Shown here: piece by piece, positions 8,599-16,958 of the stretch | Numbering within the stretch: the first letter of the stretch is position 1 | How the letters are laid out: every line of letters starts with the position of its first letter | From: Seongchinamella sediminis | GTDB lineage: Bacteria > Pseudomonadota > Gammaproteobacteria > Pseudomonadales > Halieaceae | Length of the DNA stretch: 64,000 nucleotides | Reading direction: 5' to 3' | Assembly (NCBI RefSeq): GCF_003457605.1 | Contig: NZ_QRAN01000001.1 | Span: 62,642 to 126,641 of the forward strand | Made by a program: the position numbers and the translations under genes | The notes under the pieces: model-generated | Databases searched by the model: none | Seen by the model: only the letters and a program-made list of their open reading frames with translations | Told to the model about the DNA's origin: nothing

Positions 8599-8691
8599 CG
8601 CCGTCCCTACGGGACGACCCCGACAGACCTCACTGCGTTCGGCCACCGTCGCCCTTCGGGCTGCGGGTTCGAAAGCCGCCGAGTACAAATG

Positions 8692-8714
8692 AAAAAGGCC
8701 ACCAAGTGGTGACC
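8692..8714 (-). terminator. Rho-independent terminator of ssrA
   Basis: On the minus strand a 7-bp stem (GGTCACC/GGTGGCC, one G-U pair) with loop ACTT is followed directly by TTTTT, 12 bases past the ssrA CCA end. Confidence 0.85.
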
Positions 8715-8725
8715 TTCCTCTAACT

Positions 8726-9115
8726 TGGTGGAGGCGGCGGGTTTCGAACCCGCGTCCGCCAGACCTCTGCCTTCGGCTCTACATGCTTAGATTCCGTTTA
8801 TTGCTTTAGCCGCACACAGCCCAACGGGCAGGACGTGATTGGCGAGTTCTGTTTAATTTGACAGTAAAGCCCAGAACATACTTCACTGCGGTCCAGTTCT
8901 GTATGACAGTCAGTAAGCGCGGTACTGGCACCTTGCTAATGACCGCTAGAGCCGAAGCTACTAGATGGTGTCTTTTGACTGCTTACGCAGCCAGCTGAGC
9001 ACCGTAGTTGTCGTCGTTGGCAACTATAAGGTTACAGCTTTGGATTAACGTGATTGGCTGTCATCACGGCATGCACCTCAGGGTTTGTATCCGTCGTCGA
9101 ATCCAAATCGCCCCC
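8726..9115 (-). ncRNA. ssrA: tmRNA
   Basis: tmRNA rescues stalled ribosomes with SmpB, adding a degradation tag. The minus-strand 5' end reads GGGGGCGATTTGGATTCGAC and the 3' end CCGCCTCCACCA. The terminal GGGGGCG and CGCCTCC pair as a 7-bp acceptor stem with one G-U pair, and the T-arm GGGTTCGAAACCC is intact. The tag frame at 9021-8983 encodes ANDDNYGAQLAA followed by TAA, a gammaproteobacterial tag. Length is about 390 nt. The 3' end borders the accessory island, consistent with its well-known use as an integration site, and smpB lies 1.2 kb downstream in coordinate terms. Confidence 0.97.
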
Positions 9116-9246
9116 AGGAACTTCCCATTGTACATCAGTTTATGGGGACGAACCTGTGAATTTTCAAGGCCTTTGTTGCCCTGGCCCGCTGGCTGGCCCG
9201 GGAGCGGCCGTGTATTCTGCCCGCATTCGGGAGATGGAGCAGGGCG

Positions 9247-10068
9247 ATGGAGGGATTGATTCCGCTGGCACTTACCATGGCGGCTACCGGCGTGGTGGCC
9301 GGGCTGATAGCCGGCTTGCTGGGTGTGGGAGGCGGTATTGTCATTGTGCCGGTGCTGGATACGGCGCTGGCGATGCGCGGGGTGGATCCGGCGATACGCA
9401 TGCACGTGGCGGTGGGTACTTCACTGGCCACCATTATTTTTACCTCCCTGTCCTCGTCGCGGGCGCACCATGCCAGGGGGGCGGTGGATGTGGACCTGGC
9501 CAGGCGCTGGGGGCCGTTTATCTTTGTCGGTTCGCTGCTGGGCTCAGTGGCGGCCGCCCAGGTCGAGAGCGTGGTGCTGGCGGGGGTTTTCGGGGTGGTC
9601 GCCCTGTTGATCGCCATCCAGATGCTGCTGCCCCTGGATGATTACCGGCCCTGGAAACAGGTGCCGCGGGGAGCGGGCGGCATTATCACGCCGTCGCTGA
9701 TCGGAGGTCTGTCGGCGATGATGGGCATTGGCGGGGGCACCTTCAGCGTGGCGGCGCTCACCATGATGAGCCAGCCGATTCACCGGGCGGTTGGTACGGC
9801 GGCCTTTTTCGGCCTGCTGATCGCTGTCCCGGGTACGATTGGCTTTATCATCAATGGGCTGGATGACCCGCGGCTGCCCTATGGCAACCTGGGCTATGTC
9901 AACCTGATTGGCGTGGCGCTGATCTCGCCGATGACGGTACTGATGGCGCCCGTTGGCGCGCGTCTCGCCCATCGCCTGTCAAAGCGCCACCTGAGCCTCG
10001 CTTTTGGCGTATTTCTGTTGATTGTAGCGGTGCGGATGTTGCTGCGGTTTTTCGCGGTTATCGCTTAG
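9247..10068 (+). CDS. TauE/SafE family sulfite/anion exporter-like permease
   Basis: 273-residue membrane protein with about eight hydrophobic helices in two repeats. Each half has the family's glycine-rich signature: GLIAGLLGVGGGIVIVPVL near residue 20 and GGLSAMMGIGGGTFSVAAL near 155. Family members export sulfite, sulfoacetate or other organic anions; the substrate here cannot be told. It sits alone between ssrA and smpB, with about 285 gene-free bases after it (10069-10352) in which I see no convincing feature. Confidence 0.9.
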   Translation: MEGLIPLALTMAATGVVAGLIAGLLGVGGGIVIVPVLDTALAMRGVDPAIRMHVAVGTSLATIIFTSLSSSRAHHARGAVDVDLARRWGPFIFVGSLLGSVAAAQVESVVLAGVFGVVALLIAIQMLLPLDDYRPWKQVPRGAGGIITPSLIGGLSAMMGIGGGTFSVAALTMMSQPIHRAVGTAAFFGLLIAVPGTIGFIINGLDDPRLPYGNLGYVNLIGVALISPMTVLMAPVGARLAHRLSKRHLSLAFGVFLLIVAVRMLLRFFAVIA

Positions 10069-10352
10069 CGACAAAGAAGCCGCAACCGAATGCGGGGTGC
10101 AATCGACTGCGGCCTGTGGGGTCAGCCTATGGCGAGGGAATTGCATCGCGCCAGGGTCCCTCACCCGGCGCTCTCCTCCATGGGAGAGTGTTGCGGTTTT
10201 CACCGTATACCTTGCAGGCCGTACCCCTGACGCTCGGATTTGGGGACGGGCCGGGGCGGCCCACGCTATAAATATGGTAGCCGGGCGGGATTTTCGCAAG
10301 GCGCCCATTAGATCGAGTTTGAATAAGCTCGCCGGCGCAAATAACAGCCTGG

Positions 10353-10835
10353 CTACTGCTTGACGTTATCGCGGATAATCCGCTGCTTCTGCCGGTTCCA
10401 GTCCTTTTCTTTCTGGCTGTCGCGCTTGTCGTGGGCCCGCTTGCCCTGGGCCAGGGCAATGCGGGCCTTGACCAGATGACCCTTCCAGTACAGCTGGGTG
10501 CAGACGCAGGTCTGGCCCTTCTGGGTGACCGCCGCCTGTATTTTGGCCAGCTCCTTCTTGTGCAGCAGCAGCTTGCGGGTGCGGGTGGGATCGGTGACGA
10601 AGTGGGTGGAGGCGGTCTCCAGCGGGATAATATGCGAGCCCAGCAGGAAGGCTTCACCGTCCTTCATCAATACATAGGAATCGGCCAGGTCGGCCTTGCC
10701 CATGCGCAGGCTCTTTACCTCCCAGCCAGACAGCGCAATGCCGGCCTCGAACGTCTCCAGCAGGTGGTAGTCGAAGCTTGCGCGCTTGTTACGGGCAATC
10801 ACGTTGTCCGCTTTGTTGTGTTTCTTTTTTGCCAT
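10353..10835 (-). CDS. smpB: SsrA-binding protein SmpB
   Basis: Binds the tRNA-like domain of tmRNA and delivers it to stalled ribosomes. The 160-residue product starts MAKKKHNK at 10835; the longer frame to 10910 has no family support. Family features are the [26 protein letters not shown]-terminal barrel, [17 protein letters not shown], and the basic C-terminal tail [20 protein letters not shown] that enters the mRNA channel. Length and sequence are those of ordinary SmpB. It is divergent from the NSS transporter and close to its RNA partner ssrA. Confidence 0.98.
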   Translation of the reverse strand: MAKKKHNKADNVIARNKRASFDYHLLETFEAGIALSGWEVKSLRMGKADLADSYVLMKDGEAFLLGSHIIPLETASTHFVTDPTRTRKLLLHKKELAKIQAAVTQKGQTCVCTQLYWKGHLVKARIALAQGKRAHDKRDSQKEKDWNRQKQRIIRDNVKQ

Positions 10836-10942
10836 GGCGCGCATTATACGTCGCTGGACCGGCGCTGAAACGGTAATCTTTCCCTTTTCACCCCGGATGG
10901 GCTGGGGCAATCTAAGCCTATGATAATTTTAGGTATTTTTTG

Positions 10943-12292
10943 GTGAACCAGACGCTGGTGGGGAGCCCTGTGCAGTGGCGCAGCCGTACCACCTTTGTGC
11001 TGGCCCTGTCGGCGGCCGCAGTCGGCCTGGGCAGCCTGTGGCGATTCTCCTGGCTGCTGGGCCAGTACGGGGGCGGCGCCTTCATGCTCAGCTATATCTT
11101 CTGGCTGTTTGTGCTGGCGGTTCCACTGTTGTGTGCCGAGCTTATTCTCGGCTACTGGGGGCGGGGCAGCCCGGTACTGGCCATTCGCAACGTGTGTGAC
11201 CGCTCGCTGCTGTCCCGCCACTGGCAGTGGCTGGGCCTGCTGGCCTGTGTTACCGGGGTGCTGATCGCCGGATACCAGGCTGTGGTCGCCGGCTGGAGCC
11301 TGTATTACATGGACCTGATGCGGGGTGACGAACTGTCCGCTGCCAGTGCGCCGGAGGTGGCCGCCGGTTTCAAGGCCCTGCTGGCCGATAGCTGGCAACA
11401 GCTCAGGTGGCAGAGTCTGTTTCTTGCCGCACTGCTGCTGGCACTGGCTCCGGGGGTGCGGCGGGGACTGGGCGTACTGGTCTGGCTGGCGGTACCGGTG
11501 ATGATCACCCTGCTGGGCATATTGGTGCAGTACGCGCTGGAAAATGGTGACCTCGATGCGGCTCGCAACTACCTGTTTACAATAAAGCTGGTGGATTTCA
11601 CCCCCCGGGCGCAGCTGGCGGCCATGGGTCACGCCCTGTTTACCCTGGGCGTGGGGGTGGGGGCCGGCCTGGTTTACGGTGCCTACGCGCCGCGGCGTAT
11701 TCCCATTGGTCGCTCGGTAATAGCGGTAGCAGTGTTCGATACCGTGGTGGCGCTGCTGGCCGGGATTGCGATATTCCCGGTGTTATTCGGCCAGAACCTG
11801 GCGCCAGCGCAGGGCCCGGCGCTGCTGTTTATCAGCCTGCCCTACGCTTTTGCCAATGCCCCCCAGGGGGAAGTGTACGGCAGCCTGTTTTTCGGCCTGA
11901 CGGCCATCGTCACCCTGGGTTTTGCCGCGGCGCTGCTGGAACCCGCGGTGCGGGTGCTGCAGCAGCAACTGCGGCTGCGGCGGCTCACCGCGGTCACTAT
12001 TGTCGGCGGGGCCGTGTGGCTGCTGGCCTGGGCGGTCGCCGGCTCGATTGCCGCCAGCGGCGGCGACGAACCCAGCCTGCTGCAGTGGTTCGATTTTGTT
12101 ACCGCTGACATCCTGCTGCCGCTGGTGTGCCTGCTGGTCGCCCTGCTGGTGGGCTGGGCGGTACATCAATCCGTGCTGCGGCCCCAGCTTGGCCGTGAGT
12201 CCAAGGTCTCCTTCTCGCTTTGGCACGCCTTCCTGCGCTATATTGCGCCCCCCGTAATCGTGCTGGTCATGGTGTCGGGATTTGTTTGGTAA
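10943..12292 (+). CDS. Sodium-dependent transporter of the NSS (SNF) family
   Basis: About 449 residues and 11-12 transmembrane helices. The first helix carries the family's sodium/substrate signature (ALSAAAVGLGSLWRFSWL...YGGGAFMLSYI), so it is a bacterial LeuT/MhsT-type symporter, probably for an amino acid; the substrate is not visible. The start is taken as GTG 10943; TTG 10940 directly before it is equally possible. It is followed 12 bases later by ratA. This transporter between smpB and ratA is conserved in some marine gammaproteobacteria by my recollection, not checked. Confidence 0.9.
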   Translation: MNQTLVGSPVQWRSRTTFVLALSAAAVGLGSLWRFSWLLGQYGGGAFMLSYIFWLFVLAVPLLCAELILGYWGRGSPVLAIRNVCDRSLLSRHWQWLGLLACVTGVLIAGYQAVVAGWSLYYMDLMRGDELSAASAPEVAAGFKALLADSWQQLRWQSLFLAALLLALAPGVRRGLGVLVWLAVPVMITLLGILVQYALENGDLDAARNYLFTIKLVDFTPRAQLAAMGHALFTLGVGVGAGLVYGAYAPRRIPIGRSVIAVAVFDTVVALLAGIAIFPVLFGQNLAPAQGPALLFISLPYAFANAPQGEVYGSLFFGLTAIVTLGFAAALLEPAVRVLQQQLRLRRLTAVTIVGGAVWLLAWAVAGSIAASGGDEPSLLQWFDFVTADILLPLVCLLVALLVGWAVHQSVLRPQLGRESKVSFSLWHAFLRYIAPPVIVLVMVSGFVW

Positions 12293-12304
12293 GGTTGTGG
12301 ATTT

Positions 12305-12736
12305 ATGGCAAATATTAGCAGAAGCGCGCTGCTGCCCTACCGGCCCCAGCAGCTGTTCGACCTGGTTAACGACATAGAGGCCTATCCCCACTATATGGAT
12401 GGCTGCGTCGGTGCCGAGGTGCTGCGCCGGGAAGAGGGGCGGGTGGAAGCGCGCCTGGACCTGTCCAAGGGTGGCGTGTCGCAGAGTTTTGTTACCCGCA
12501 ACCGGATGGTGGACGCCGAGCATATTTCGCTGGAACTGGTGGAGGGGCCGTTCAGGCAGTTCCAGGGCCGCTGGGAATTCACCCCGCTGGGAGACAGCGC
12601 CTGCAAGGTCAGCCTTGACCTGAGCTTCCGGGTGAATAACGCTATTCTGGGCGCCGCTGCCTCAAAGCTGTTCGATTCGGTGACCAGTAACCTGGTGACC
12701 GCGGTGGAGAAGCGGGCGAAAGAACTGTACGGGTAG
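12305..12736 (+). CDS. ratA: RatA/COQ10-like START-domain protein
   Basis: 143-residue polyketide-cyclase/START-fold protein: ISRSALLPYRPQQLFDLVNDIEAYPHYMDGC is the typical opening, followed by ARLDLSKGGVSQSFVTRN and FRQFQGRWEFTPL. The family is related to mitochondrial Coq10 (ubiquinone binding), and the E. coli member was described as a ribosome-association toxin. Which role applies here is unknown. It is followed 4 bases later by rnfH, the conserved ratA-rnfH pair. Confidence 0.93.
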   Translation: MANISRSALLPYRPQQLFDLVNDIEAYPHYMDGCVGAEVLRREEGRVEARLDLSKGGVSQSFVTRNRMVDAEHISLELVEGPFRQFQGRWEFTPLGDSACKVSLDLSFRVNNAILGAAASKLFDSVTSNLVTAVEKRAKELYG

Positions 12737-12740
12737 CAAA

Positions 12741-13046
12741 ATGACTGAGCAGACTCTGATCAACGTGGAGGTGGCTTACGCGCTGCCGGAAAAACAGGCG
12801 ATTATCGCCCTGCAGGTACCCGAGGGCACCTCGGCCCTGGAGGCAGCAAAGCAGTCGGGGATAAGCACCAGGTTCGATGGCATAGATCTGGACAATGCCA
12901 AGCTGGGCATATTTGCCAGGGTCGTGTCGCCGGAGCAGGTGCTGCGCGAGGGCGACCGGGTTGAAATCTACCGGTCCCTCATCGCCGACCCGAAAGAGGT
13001 GCGCAAGGCGCGGGCTGCCAGGGCCAAAGAGCGGCGCGGCCAGTAG
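12741..13046 (+). CDS. rnfH: RnfH family ubiquitin-like protein
   Basis: 101-residue beta-grasp protein: INVEVAYALPEKQAIIALQVPEGTSALEAAKQSG, then DGIDLDNAKLGIFARVVSPEQVLREGDRVEIYRSLIADPKEVRKARAARA, which matches RnfH/RatB throughout. Function is poorly known. It lies 4 bases after ratA, so the pair is one transcription unit. The stop is 16 bases from the convergent bamE stop. Confidence 0.95.
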   Translation: MTEQTLINVEVAYALPEKQAIIALQVPEGTSALEAAKQSGISTRFDGIDLDNAKLGIFARVVSPEQVLREGDRVEIYRSLIADPKEVRKARAARAKERRGQ

Positions 13047-13062
13047 GCGACAAGTCGTCAGC

Positions 13063-13440
13063 CTAGCTGGCTTCCTCTTCCTCCCCGGTGGCCGCTGCCT
13101 CCGGGGCAGCACCGAAGGCGGCCGGGGTGTAATCACCGCTCACGCCCACCAGTGAATCATCGTCGAATGTTACCGTCAGCCGCTCTTCGGCCAGCACGTC
13201 GAGGCCGTTCCGGCGGGTATAGACATAATCCCAGCGATTGCGGTTGAAGGTGTCCTCCACCAGCGGCGTCCCGAGAATAAAACGTACCTGGCGCTTGCTC
13301 ATGCCGGGCTGCAGCTGATCGGCAATTTCCTGGGTAACAATGTTGCCCTGCTCAACGTCAATGCGGTACACGCCGGGAAAACCAACGGCACCACAGGCGC
13401 TGACAAGGGTTATCGCCAGGGCGACAAGGAGGATACGCAT
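13063..13440 (-). CDS. bamE: Outer membrane assembly lipoprotein BamE (SmpA/OmlA)
   Basis: Small lipoprotein of the BAM complex that inserts beta-barrel proteins in the outer membrane. The signal MRILLVALAITLVSAC ends in a lipobox with Cys16. The core has the family pattern VYRIDVEQGNIVTQEIADQL, LQPGMSKRQVRFILGTPL and NRWDYVYT. At 125 residues it is of normal length, with an acidic tail (EAAATGEEEE). It is divergent from fur, sharing the short region 13441-13513. Confidence 0.96.
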   Translation of the reverse strand: MRILLVALAITLVSACGAVGFPGVYRIDVEQGNIVTQEIADQLQPGMSKRQVRFILGTPLVEDTFNRNRWDYVYTRRNGLDVLAEERLTVTFDDDSLVGVSGDYTPAAFGAAPEAAATGEEEEAS

Positions 13441-13513
13441 CGGCTAGAACTTCCACTTCACTTCTTGGGGTGGCATCATACCGCTACTGAATCCCACAGA
13501 GAACCCCTTCCCC

Positions 13514-13948
13514 ATGGCAGAAGAGAATCAGGAGCTACGCCGCGCCGGTCTGAAAGTGACCCTGCCGCGAGTGAAAATCCTGCAAATACTGGAGTCCGCA
13601 GCCGAAGAGCAGCGCCACCTCAGCGCCGAGGAAGTGTACGATGCCCTGCGTGATTCCGGGGAAAATGTGGGCCTGGCCACGGTGTACCGGGTGCTGACCC
13701 AGTTCGATACCGCCGGCCTGGTGACGCGGCACAATTTCGAGGCCGGGCGGGACGGTTCCAGTACCTCCCATTCAGTGTTCGAGCTGGCCCGCGGCGAGCA
13801 CCACGATCACATGGTGTGCATGGAATCCGGCGAGGTCATCGAGTTTCACGATGAGGTGATTGAGCAGCGCCAGCGGGAGATAGCCAGCGAGCATGGCTAT
13901 GAGCTGGAGGACCACTCCCTGGTCCTTTACGTGCGCAAGAAGGGCTAG
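13514..13948 (+). CDS. fur: Ferric uptake regulator Fur
   Basis: Iron-responsive repressor, 144 residues. The N-terminal winged helix contains LRRAGLKVTLPRVKILQIL, HLSAEEVYDALRDSGENVGLATVYRVLTQFDTAGLV. The metal-binding part has the HHDH motif (GEHHDHMVCMESGEVIEF) and EIASEHGYELEDHSLVLYV. The CxxC zinc pair of enterobacterial Fur is reduced to a single Cys (CMES), as in Pseudomonas-type Fur. Its stop codon lies inside a hairpin shared with recN. Iron-dependent DNA binding is expected from the family. Confidence 0.97.
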   Translation: MAEENQELRRAGLKVTLPRVKILQILESAAEEQRHLSAEEVYDALRDSGENVGLATVYRVLTQFDTAGLVTRHNFEAGRDGSSTSHSVFELARGEHHDHMVCMESGEVIEFHDEVIEQRQREIASEHGYELEDHSLVLYVRKKG

Positions 13949-13981
13949 GGCCAACTCAGTTACTGTGAACAGGCCCTAGCC
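13943..13981. terminator. Shared bidirectional hairpin at the fur/recN junction
   Basis: A perfect 10-bp inverted repeat (GGCTAGGGCC at 13943-13952, GGCCCTAGCC at 13972-13981) encloses 19 bases. The stop codon of fur (13946-13948) and that of recN (13978-13976) both lie in the stem. There is no T-run, so termination efficiency is uncertain. Confidence 0.55.
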
Positions 13982-15625
13982 TTCCAGCATCTCCCGGGCG
14001 TGAGCCAGGGTCTGCTCGGTGATCTTCACGCCCCCCAGCATGCGGGCGATCTCATCAATTCTGCCATCGGCGTCCAGCTGGCTGAGATCGGTGTGTACCG
14101 ATTTCCTGTCAGCTGTTTTGTTCACCTGCAGGTGCTGTTGGCCCTGGGCTGCCACCTGGGGCAGGTGGGTCACGCATAAGACCTGCGCCTGTGCCGCGAG
14201 GCCCCGCAGCAGGCGCCCGACCACTTCTGCCACCGCGCCGCCAATGCCTACGTCCACCTCGTCAAAGACCATGCTCGGGACGGTCCCGGCGCTGGCGGTG
14301 ACCACCTGAATGGCGAGGCTGATGCGCGACAGTTCGCCGCCGGAGGCAATCTTGCCCAGGGGCTGGGGCGCGGCACCCGGGTTGGTGCTGATGAGGAACT
14401 CGATGTCTTCCCGGCCGTGGGGGTGGGGTGCGGCGTCGTCCCGGGGCCTGAGGGCGATTTCCAGGGTGCACTGGGCCATGGCCAGGGTGGCGAGGATACC
14501 CTGGGCCGCGGCCACCAGTTTCTTGCCGGCTTTTTGCCGCTGCTTGCCGAGCTTGCCCGCTGCGGTGTGGTATTCGGCGGCCAGTTTCGCCATCTCTGCC
14601 GCCAGCTCGTCGATACGCTCGCCGCTGCCCGACAGTGACTGCAGCTCTTCCTCCAGGTGCTGGTGGGTGGCGATGACGTCCTCGGGCATAACCCGGTGCT
14701 TCCTGGCCACATCGTAAATCGCCTCCAGCCGCTGCTCCACATCCGCCAGCCGTTCCGGATTGATCTCGACCCCGTCGATGTGGCGCTCGATCTCGCTGCG
14801 GGCCTCATTGAGCTGGATGGCGGCGCTGTCCAGCAGTTCGCGGGCGCCGGCGATGGCGGCGCCGCTGTTAACGTCGCCGGCCAGCAGCTGCAGTGCCCTG
14901 CGGGTGCCGCTTTCCTGCTCCTCACACAGCTCCAGGGCGGCGTGGGCGCTGCTCAGGATCTGCTCCGCGTTGGCCAGGGTTCTCTGTTCCTGCTCCAGTT
15001 CCGCCAGTTCGCCTTCCTGCAGGGCCAGGGCGTTCAGTTCGTCCACCTGGTAGGCCAGCAACTGCGCCCGCGCGGTGTGTTCGTCCCGGCTGCCGGCCAG
15101 CAGTTCCAGTTCGCGCTGGGCCCGCAGCCAGGCGGAAGCCAGCTGCTCCACCTGCGAGGCCAGCTGCTGCTGTCCCGCGTAGGCGTCCAGCAGCGCCCGC
15201 TGTACCGGCTTGCGCAGCAGTGACTGGTGAGCGTGCTGGCTGTGGATGTCGATCAGCATGGCGCCGAGCTGGGCGCAGTCCTGCAGGGTGCAGGTGCTGC
15301 CGTTGATGTAGGCCCGGCTGCGGCCCTCGGTGGTAATCACCCGGCGCAGGATGCAGTCATCTCCCCCCGTCAGGTCGCGGCTTTGCAGCCAATTCCGGGC
15401 GGCTGGAATGTTGGAGATATCGAAGGTGGCGGTGATATCGGCCCTGTCGCAGCCGTGGCGCACCGCTTTCGGGTCGGCCCGGTCGCCCAGGCACAGGCCC
15501 AGGGCGTCCAGCATGATGGATTTGCCGGCGCCGGTCTCGCCGGTGATCACCGTCATGCCGGGGGCAAATTCCATCTCCAGCGCGGAAACAATGGTGTAGT
15601 TGCTGATGCTGATATGGCTAAGCAT
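13976..15625 (-). CDS. recN: DNA repair protein RecN
   Basis: SMC-like ATPase in double-strand-break repair, 549 residues from MLSHISISNYTIV at 15625. Walker A is GETGAGKS near residue 30. The long coiled-coil middle is rich in Glu/Leu/Gln (about 150-370). The C-terminal half has SGGELSRISLAIQVV (ABC signature) and VFDEVDVGIGG (Walker B with D-loop), plus LCVTHLPQVAA. Length is normal. I see no LexA palindrome in the bases before the start, so SOS control is not supported by eye. It converges on fur and diverges from hrcA. Confidence 0.97.
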   Translation of the reverse strand: MLSHISISNYTIVSALEMEFAPGMTVITGETGAGKSIMLDALGLCLGDRADPKAVRHGCDRADITATFDISNIPAARNWLQSRDLTGGDDCILRRVITTEGRSRAYINGSTCTLQDCAQLGAMLIDIHSQHAHQSLLRKPVQRALLDAYAGQQQLASQVEQLASAWLRAQRELELLAGSRDEHTARAQLLAYQVDELNALALQEGELAELEQEQRTLANAEQILSSAHAALELCEEQESGTRRALQLLAGDVNSGAAIAGARELLDSAAIQLNEARSEIERHIDGVEINPERLADVEQRLEAIYDVARKHRVMPEDVIATHQHLEEELQSLSGSGERIDELAAEMAKLAAEYHTAAGKLGKQRQKAGKKLVAAAQGILATLAMAQCTLEIALRPRDDAAPHPHGREDIEFLISTNPGAAPQPLGKIASGGELSRISLAIQVVTASAGTVPSMVFDEVDVGIGGAVAEVVGRLLRGLAAQAQVLCVTHLPQVAAQGQQHLQVNKTADRKSVHTDLSQLDADGRIDEIARMLGGVKITEQTLAHAREMLEG

Positions 15626-15756
15626 GGTGGTCCCTGTCGGTTTTCCCATTTATACCCCAGATGGATGAGCGCATAAACATCGGCTGAGCCCGGGCAGTGG
15701 TTTTGTGTTTATTCCCCATTGTGATACAACCGTGGCAGCAACAGATGCAGGTACGC

Positions 15757-16791
15757 ATGACCAATAGTGTGATTTCAGAACGGGCCAGGGTGCTGCTGAA
15801 GACCCTGGTTGAACGGCATATACGTGACGGCCAGCCGGTTGGTTCCCGCACCCTGCTGGAGGAGGCCGGCCTGCCGGTGAGCGCTGCCACTATCCGCAAT
15901 GTCATGTCCGACCTGGAAGAGCGCGGCCTGGTGGTTTCGCCCCACACCTCGGCCGGGCGCATCCCCACCGCCATGGGCTATCGCCTGTTCGTCGACTCCC
16001 TGCTGCAGGTCCGGCCGCTGGAACGGGAGGCGATATCGGTGTTGCGCGACCAGCTGAACCCGGACAAATCGGCGACCGAACTGGTGCAGAGCGCGTCGTC
16101 GCTGTTGTCCAGTATCACCGCCCAGGCGGGTCTGGTGACCGTGCCCCGGCAGGAGGCGGGTCAGCTACGCCAGGTGGAGTTCCTGCCCCTCTCCGGTGAC
16201 CGGGTGCTGGTGATCCTGGTGATCAACGAGCGGGAGGTGCAAAACCGCATCATCCACACCCAGCGGCCCTTTAGCGAGGAGCAACTGCGCGAGGCCGCGG
16301 CGATGGTCAACCAGCGCTTCGCGGGCCGGCCGCTGCAGGAGGTGCAGGAGCAGATCCTGCGCGAGATGCAGGAGGCGCGCAGCCAGATCGACAGCTACAT
16401 GCAGGCCACCCTGGACCTGGCCAACCAGGCCCTGGACCAGGAGCCCGGCGAGGATGAGTACGTGGTAGCCGGCGAGTCCCGCCTGTTGAACAGCGCCACT
16501 GCCGATGAAATGGACAAACTGCGGGAGCTGTTCGACGCCTTCGAGCAGAAGAAGGACCTGCTGCACCTGCTGGAGCGCTGTACCCGGGCCCAGGGAGTGC
16601 AGGTGTTCATTGGCGAAGAGGCCGGCTACGAAGTGTTTGGCGACTACTCGGTGATCACCGCGCCCTACGGCGACGGCGTCCGCGCTCTGGGGGTGCTGGG
16701 GGTGATCGGACCGACCCGGATGGCCTACGAGCGGGTGATCCCGATAGTGGATGTGACCGCTAAAATGCTCAGTTCAGCCCTGGGTAAGTAG
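15757..16791 (+). CDS. hrcA: Heat-inducible transcription repressor HrcA
   Basis: Represses heat-shock operons by binding CIRCE. The start MTNSVISERARVLLKTL at 15757 gives 345 residues; upstream in-frame sequence lacks family similarity. It shows the N-terminal winged helix (IRDGQPVGSRTLLEEAGLPVSAATIRNVMSDLEERGLV, SPHTSAGRIPTAMGYRLFV), the GAF-like middle and the ending SVITAPYG...LGVLGVIGPTRMAYERVIPIVD. No CIRCE sequence was found in this window, so its targets (groESL probably) lie elsewhere. It is near the grpE-dnaK-dnaJ cluster. Confidence 0.96.
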   Translation: MTNSVISERARVLLKTLVERHIRDGQPVGSRTLLEEAGLPVSAATIRNVMSDLEERGLVVSPHTSAGRIPTAMGYRLFVDSLLQVRPLEREAISVLRDQLNPDKSATELVQSASSLLSSITAQAGLVTVPRQEAGQLRQVEFLPLSGDRVLVILVINEREVQNRIIHTQRPFSEEQLREAAAMVNQRFAGRPLQEVQEQILREMQEARSQIDSYMQATLDLANQALDQEPGEDEYVVAGESRLLNSATADEMDKLRELFDAFEQKKDLLHLLERCTRAQGVQVFIGEEAGYEVFGDYSVITAPYGDGVRALGVLGVIGPTRMAYERVIPIVDVTAKMLSSALGK

Positions 16792-16958
16792 CTATTCTGT
16801 GCAGCGCCCCAAAAAGCTCCCGCCAGATTTTAGCAAAAGCTAACCTTTTAGCGGTGGAAGCTCGAGGAATTATCTGAAAAAATGTCCCTGCCAATAATAA
16901 GGGCGTTTTAGGTTTTAGGGTTATAACGACATTTTTGGGGAAATAGGGGAATAGAAGC

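Noticed and set aside
2379-8725. A site-specific integrase for the island
   Set aside because: No tyrosine or serine recombinase frame is present between the CbiM-like gene and ssrA; the island is either decayed or mobilised in trans.
10097-10363. 88-codon plus frame between the TauE-like gene and smpB
   Set aside because: It overlaps smpB's end and has no similarity pattern or start signal.
12305-13046. ratA-rnfH as a toxin-antitoxin pair in an accessory setting
   Set aside because: The pair is a conserved housekeeping arrangement between smpB and bamE in gammaproteobacteria; the toxin naming comes from E. coli and gives no sign of mobility here.
15626-15700. LexA box before recN
   Set aside because: No CTGT-N8-ACAG palindrome was seen in the upstream bases.
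16830-16843. TTAGC-AAAA-GCTAA as a CIRCE element
   Set aside because: It lacks the 9-bp arms and 9-base spacer of CIRCE and lies after hrcA, not before a chaperone gene; at most a weak hairpin.
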